From: Plakobranchus ocellatus
Lineage: Eukaryota > Mollusca > Gastropoda > Plakobranchidae
Reading direction: 5' to 3'
Length of the DNA: 37,356 bases
NCBI GenBank assembly: GCA_019648995.1
Contig: BLXT01003772.1
Location: 1,327,983-1,365,338, forward strand
Shown here: piece by piece, positions 33,080 to 37,356 of the stretch
Position numbering within the stretch: position 1 is the stretch's first letter
Layout: the number at the start of each line of letters is the position of its first letter
The notes under the pieces: model-generated
Told to the model about the DNA's origin: nothing
The model's database searches: none
What the model saw: the letters and a program-made list of their open reading frames with translations, nothing else
Translations under genes and position numbers: made by a program

Positions 33080-35350
33080 AAGATTTCCAGACAAATGCAT
33101 GGAGGGGTCGTAACAGCAGTTCTGATAGCTTTGGTCTCCTTCATTCTTGATGGTCCAGCAGCTGACAGTTCCCAGAGGTAGGCTGTTCTAACAATATTGC
33201 AACTCCTTGCCCTCAACTGCCATGGATTTCAAGAAGGCAAGCTTTCTTCAAGTGGCATAACAAGGAAAGGAAAACTCCCCTTTTGTCTATTTCAGCCTCA
33301 AAGTGCACGCCGAGAGAGAACAAGAAGATAGATTGGCTTCTTTAGTGATGACATATTCTATAAACGTGTAATGGCTATCTCGTCACAGGTAGCAAACAGC
33401 AGTGATAGAGTTGTCGTCCCGACAAGCAAGATGAGAAGGCTCTTCAGAGTCGGAGTTGTAGATAACATTGACCACAACCCGACCTCAACAACTGATTCCG
33501 ACTCTTTCCACGGTATTGGCATTCCTTGATCCAAAACAGGGAACTGAAATTTATTCGCCAAAAGCAGACTGTCCCACTGTTCAGCAAGCAAGAATGTCAG
33601 GGCATTCTTCATCTTCCAGAGAATTATACCGGTACCACCTTGCTCCCAGCAGGCGTGCCCCCGTAGAGCGTCTGATGCTTCCTTATTGCCGAAGTCCATG
33701 CAAGCCGCAAATTGCATGAGAAATTGCATAAAACAAAAGGAATATGGATGGTTGGAAGACGTCTTCTCATTTATAAAATCGCACAGGCAATGGAAACCCA
33801 ACATCCATCATCAAAATTGTTGCCTCTTCTTCATGAGAATGCAGATTCGACTACATTGATTGAGCATTCTATGGTCTTGGTGAAAGCAGCCACTGCTCTC
33901 ACCATGGAAGTGGCCAGGTACATAATGGGGAAAAAAACTTCATCATCATGATAGGGAATTGCCACGTCGAATAAGTAGCATTAGGATACTTGGGGTGGTT
34001 CTGGATGGGCCAGCGCCATTGCAGCTGCTGGTGTTGCTTCATCTGGAGTAGCAGAGTCTCTCTTCAAGGTATCTTATGTCTTATGCACAACATTTTCAAA
34101 TGATCCGAGTCCAATCCTGAATCAAAGCTCATCTTTGATCAGTGAAAGTAAGAAATGCAAGCCTTCAACCACACATCGTGTACTGGGCGTTGGTACTGGA
34201 CTTTTAACTGACTGTTCTCCAGTTTGTTCGATCTGTGCGCACAAACGGCTTCAAGTGTATGTTCAATGCTTGTCGGAGCGTCTGCCTTGGTTCTTGGTAT
34301 AGGACCATGTAAACGCACACTGGGTGTCAGTCCATTTCGGACCCCCAACTTCACGTTCTTCAGCAATTTTAGGCTGGCGATTTTGCTGCAAGAAAAAAAC
34401 GGCCATTTCTGCCTTTGCCCTTAACCGAGCCCTTGAGCAGTGCTGTGCTTTTGTGAAAGGAGAATGATGAGCTGTGGGCCTAACAAACAATCCTAGAGCT
34501 CTTTGGCGCTGGATGATTGCTGGTCTGGAGGACTCAAAAATGGTGGAGAAGTTCAAAAAGTAAACTTTCAAGGAGAGATGTCCAGTTTCCAAGCTAATTT
34601 TTCCTCCCAAGTAAATCAACTGATTGGTGCTCACGAACAAATGACGAATCTTTTCATCGAGGACGGCCACTATCTCTTTGTTATTGATACCAAGGACATC
34701 ATGAGCGAAGAGGTGGTGAAGATAGTCAGGTAGATCATAAGGTTTGGGCAGCAAAAACACAGCAACTTCATTGAGGTGCGTTTTGTGAAGCGAGAAATGC
34801 CAGTGACAGATTCACTTCCGCGAAACAGACTTTGCTCTGTTTTCCAACAAACAACCATGATCCATCCAGAAAACAAGCTTTGGTATCTTGCAAAATGGTG
34901 TAGCACTCTTCGCTAGATTTTACATATAGTGCCAGGCAAGAAACAGCAGTCTGGAAGAGTTCTTCAAGCATGAGAAGCAACCGTCTAGAGCAAACCTTGG
35001 GGATCTCAGATCTGGAAAAAAATCCGATTTTGTCTTGACCTCGATTTTGCAAACATGTCTCCGCGTATTGCCTGATTCTGATCAATGGTCGAGCATGCCG
35101 ATGATCGTGTATGTTGCAGATACAAAAGTTCAACTCAAATTTCCTGGTCAAGGTCCAACAGCCTCCAAGTCCATCCAGCTGGGGAGGCAGTGAGAAAACA
35201 AAGAAATCCTGGACACCTGTCTGGACAACTCTTCCTTCAGCTCAAAAGTCATACCAAAAACAGATTCGCTGTGGCTGCCAGTCACGGTGCAAGGGGGAAC
35301 CGATGTTTATGCAGGAAAGCAAATCTCTTATGCACAGCATTGTGACTCTG
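33080..35350 (+). pseudogene. Decayed multi-copy orphan transposon-like protein, family member 2, internally deleted
   Basis: Plus-strand remnant in all three frames, readable in order. VSFILDGPAADSSQR (33136) is followed by VVDNIDHNPTSTTDSDSFHG (33450-33520). LLPLLHENADSTTLIEHSM (33816) and GEKNFIIMIGNCHVE (33928) come next, then SGWASAIAAAGVASSGVAES (33999). LQFVRSVR (34213), LPWFL (34283) and ALEQCCAFVKGENDELW (34427) follow, then ALWRWMIAG (34496), LFVIDTKDIMSEEVVKIVR (34674) and KREMPVTDSLPRN (34786). SLEEFFKHEKQPSRANLGDL (34948) is next, then WTPVWTTLPSAQKSYQKQIR (35210) followed by a Cys-rich tail. This order matches long multi-copy hypothetical proteins of molluscs and cnidarians. Compared with those, a few hundred residues between about 35035 and 35160 are missing. 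Frames at 32439-33079 may be the degraded N-terminus. Related to the minus-strand copy at 7.3-8.9 kb. Function unknown. Confidence 0.66.
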
Positions 35351-35540
35351 CTGTAGAGACTGCGAAAATGGAAGCTAATAGATTAACGGTACTACTGACT
35401 TGGTCTCGTCACTGAGGAAATAAAGTGTGAAAATTAAAACTTATTGTGGACGACTATTACATTGTTATAATTCACAGAAGACAAAAACTGACATGTGGGC
35501 CCATTTCGAATGTTCATATGGGCTTATGCGCTTTTTGCAA

Positions 35541-35602
35541 ATCTACTCCTGGTTCCCCGATGCTTGGATAAAGCGTGGGACCCACTTTACTTTTTTTTTT
35601 AC
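35541..35602 (+). repeat. SINE type 2 tail, truncated copy
   Basis: CCCCGATGCTTGGATAAAGC then GTGGGACCCACTTTACTTTT matches the 3' end of the SINE at 19658-19920. No tRNA-like head upstream, so it is a 5'-truncated SINE or the tail of the LINE that supplied it. Confidence 0.7.
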
Positions 35603-37289
35603 TCCATTGCGCCATATTTGTAATTACGTGATCAGCAGAAGTCTTTGGCTCAATTGACTAAATATGAGGGTTGTGAAATTATGTGGACCATTTTTTGTGA
35701 AGACAGCTTTGGGGCTTTCTCAGGAAAAATGAATTCTTTAATTTCTGAATGACCAAACTTGACACTTGGAGACAGCCGGATACACAAAACCCAAAACAGG
35801 TTTGATTGATCTAATTACTTAATAATTGAAATAGCAAACTGGCTATGAATCATTATTTTCAAATTTTACAAGTGTCTCTCTTCTAAGTACAGCATTTGCA
35901 AAGCCTTATGGCTTGTTCTAGCTATGATGTGAACAAAAATATACCCTATGGTTGTTAGTGTTTTTGATGATGAATTGATTAATATTACCAATAAATCAGA
36001 TTATATATCTTTTTCAAAATACAAATGTTAAATGCATGCTCATATTCACATCTGAATTTTCCTAATGAATTATTTCACCTTAAATCAATTTGATGCAAAA
36101 TCCAGTATTTAAAGCATGCCCGAGACAGGTTTCCAAGTCAGCTTAACAAATTAATCGATAGCACGGCCACCTGAGGGAGTAGTCAAAGTATCCCTCACGC
36201 TAATTTTGTTGAAATAGGTAATATGTACTTCTCTCCCTAAGAGCATACCTCTTCGACAAAATGAATATTCCATCTCATTTGGTGGACTTGCTCCCCTCAC
36301 TATTTTATAGCTTCCTGTTTCTCCCTTTCAAAGCTTTTGGAACAACATCTCATATTAGGCATGTTTTAGGCATATTCACTCATCCGCTACATAAAAGTAG
36401 AATCGAACAATATCGTTACACTGATCTTTGAGTGGACGGTAAACAGCCAAGCTCATCAAAAATAGTTTTTACAACTTACCAAATCAATGGACGGCATTCC
36501 ATTCACATTCATGAACAACGTAGATCTGTTGTTGTGTTTTTTAAAGTATTTCTGCATACTCTCTTCCCCTACACAAAGCTAGTTTTTATACGACAAGCAT
36601 GAAAGTGTTTTGCTTTCAAAATATCGTCTGTCGTCATGGTCCAACAATATTTTTTTTTAAAACAGTGTGGGTTGATTTTTAATTTGATAATTTTATTTCT
36701 GAATAAAGTTGAGTAATAGACATTAAAGATATTTTGGATTGCATTTACTTGGAGTAAAGATTTATCTTTGTGCTTATTGCTTTCTTCTTTGACGTTGAGT
36801 AATATGATATTAACTATTGGATAAACGTGCATTTTCAAAATGAGAACTGAGTGATCTTAAAGATGCAAAATCTAAACCCCTATTCGATTGCACCGTTGTC
36901 CACTATAATTTGTATTATTTCTTGTGTGATGACCTAGCAATCTTGAATTTTTTTTTTTTTAATTCTTTTCTACAATGAGTGTCAAAATTAAGTGACTATG
37001 TAGCAAAACCATCTCATTCTTTTAAAGGTAATAATGTAAACAATTTCATAACTTATAGCCATCTAAACATGACCCGATTAATTATGTACATCAATTCAAC
37101 AAAAACTATTGCTTAAAACATCAAAATTTGAAGCATAATTAATCAGTTGAGGGAAAATAATTATCATTTTTTAATGCATTGTGGAAAAAAATGGTCTTTT
37201 AATTTTGATGTTCAGTATATATATGGTGGTCACAAACAGACAGGTTGAAACCAACCTAACGCAAAGCAAAAAATATCGCAAATGGAATG
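35603..37289. other. Stretch without recognised genes
   Basis: AT-rich to the right edge. An 89-codon minus frame at 36569-36838 has AT-driven composition and no motif. Confidence 0.45.
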
Positions 37290-37356
37290 TTTTTTTTTTT
37301 TTGTTGTTGTTTAGTTGTTTTGTTGTTTTTTTTTTGTTTGTTTTTTTTTTTTTTTT
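37290..37356. repeat. T-rich low-complexity tract (TTTTG/TTG) at window edge
   Basis: Poly-T interrupted by TTG and TTTTG units; may be the complement of an A-rich retroposon tail whose body lies outside the window. Confidence 0.85.

Noticed and set aside
33358-33804. 148-codon minus-strand frame
   Set aside because: Longest frame locally, but the plus strand carries the recognised VDNIDHN and LLPLLHEN blocks in the same interval; the minus frame is antisense.
34263-35151. 165- and 127-codon minus-strand frames
   Set aside because: Antisense to the ordered plus-strand motifs of the orphan element.

Overview
The window looks like animal nuclear DNA: AT-rich, intron-like, full of microsatellites and decayed transposons, with no operons or ribosome-binding sites. 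The recurrent AGATCT/TCTAGA palindromes and the mixture of tRNA-headed SINEs, LINE, Ty3/gypsy, Tigger/pogo, Merlin and hAT remnants fit a molluscan, probably heterobranch gastropod, genome. The taxon is inferred from sequence texture, not proven.

Host genes are sparse. At the left end (minus strand) two phase-compatible exons, 1847-2031 and then 626-802, encode part of a class I glutamine synthetase-like (lengsin-like) protein; the gene runs off the left edge. Weaker host candidates are a signal-peptide ORF at 26993-27199 (+), a GC-rich terminal exon at 28365-28445 (+) ending in an amidation-like Gly-Lys-stop, a possible exon near 30.9 kb (-), and an unidentified 80-codon ORF at 26140-26382 (-).

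The rest is mostly a transposon graveyard. At 2895-6368 a nearly complete Tigger/pogo element has terminal inverted repeats (TIRs), a TA target duplication, extra TIR-like motifs inside its ends, and a broken transposase whose second catalytic Asp is Asn. At 7.29-8.87 kb (-) and 33.08-35.35 kb (+) lie decayed copies of two related, very large, multi-copy proteins that I recognise from invertebrate genomes but cannot assign to a named superfamily. A hAT (ZNF862-like) remnant (10.03-10.48 kb) and a Merlin/IS1595-type DDE remnant crossing an assembly gap (10.94-11.53 kb) follow on the minus strand. A Ty3/gypsy RT/RNase H scrap is at 13.83-14.12 kb, another orphan repeat-protein scrap at 24.21-24.71 kb, and a LINE reverse-transcriptase end at 29.0-29.5 kb that runs into a (GATT)n tail.

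Non-coding repeats include two different tRNA-derived SINEs (17.57 and 19.66 kb), a second copy of one SINE tail (35.54 kb), an approximately 205-bp repeat pair in inverted orientation (21.1 and 32.2 kb), a direct-repeat pair (6.45 and 7.04 kb), several minisatellites and about a dozen microsatellites. There are two assembly gaps, at 11343-11402 and 24871-24897. Homology statements rest on recognised motifs, not on database searches.
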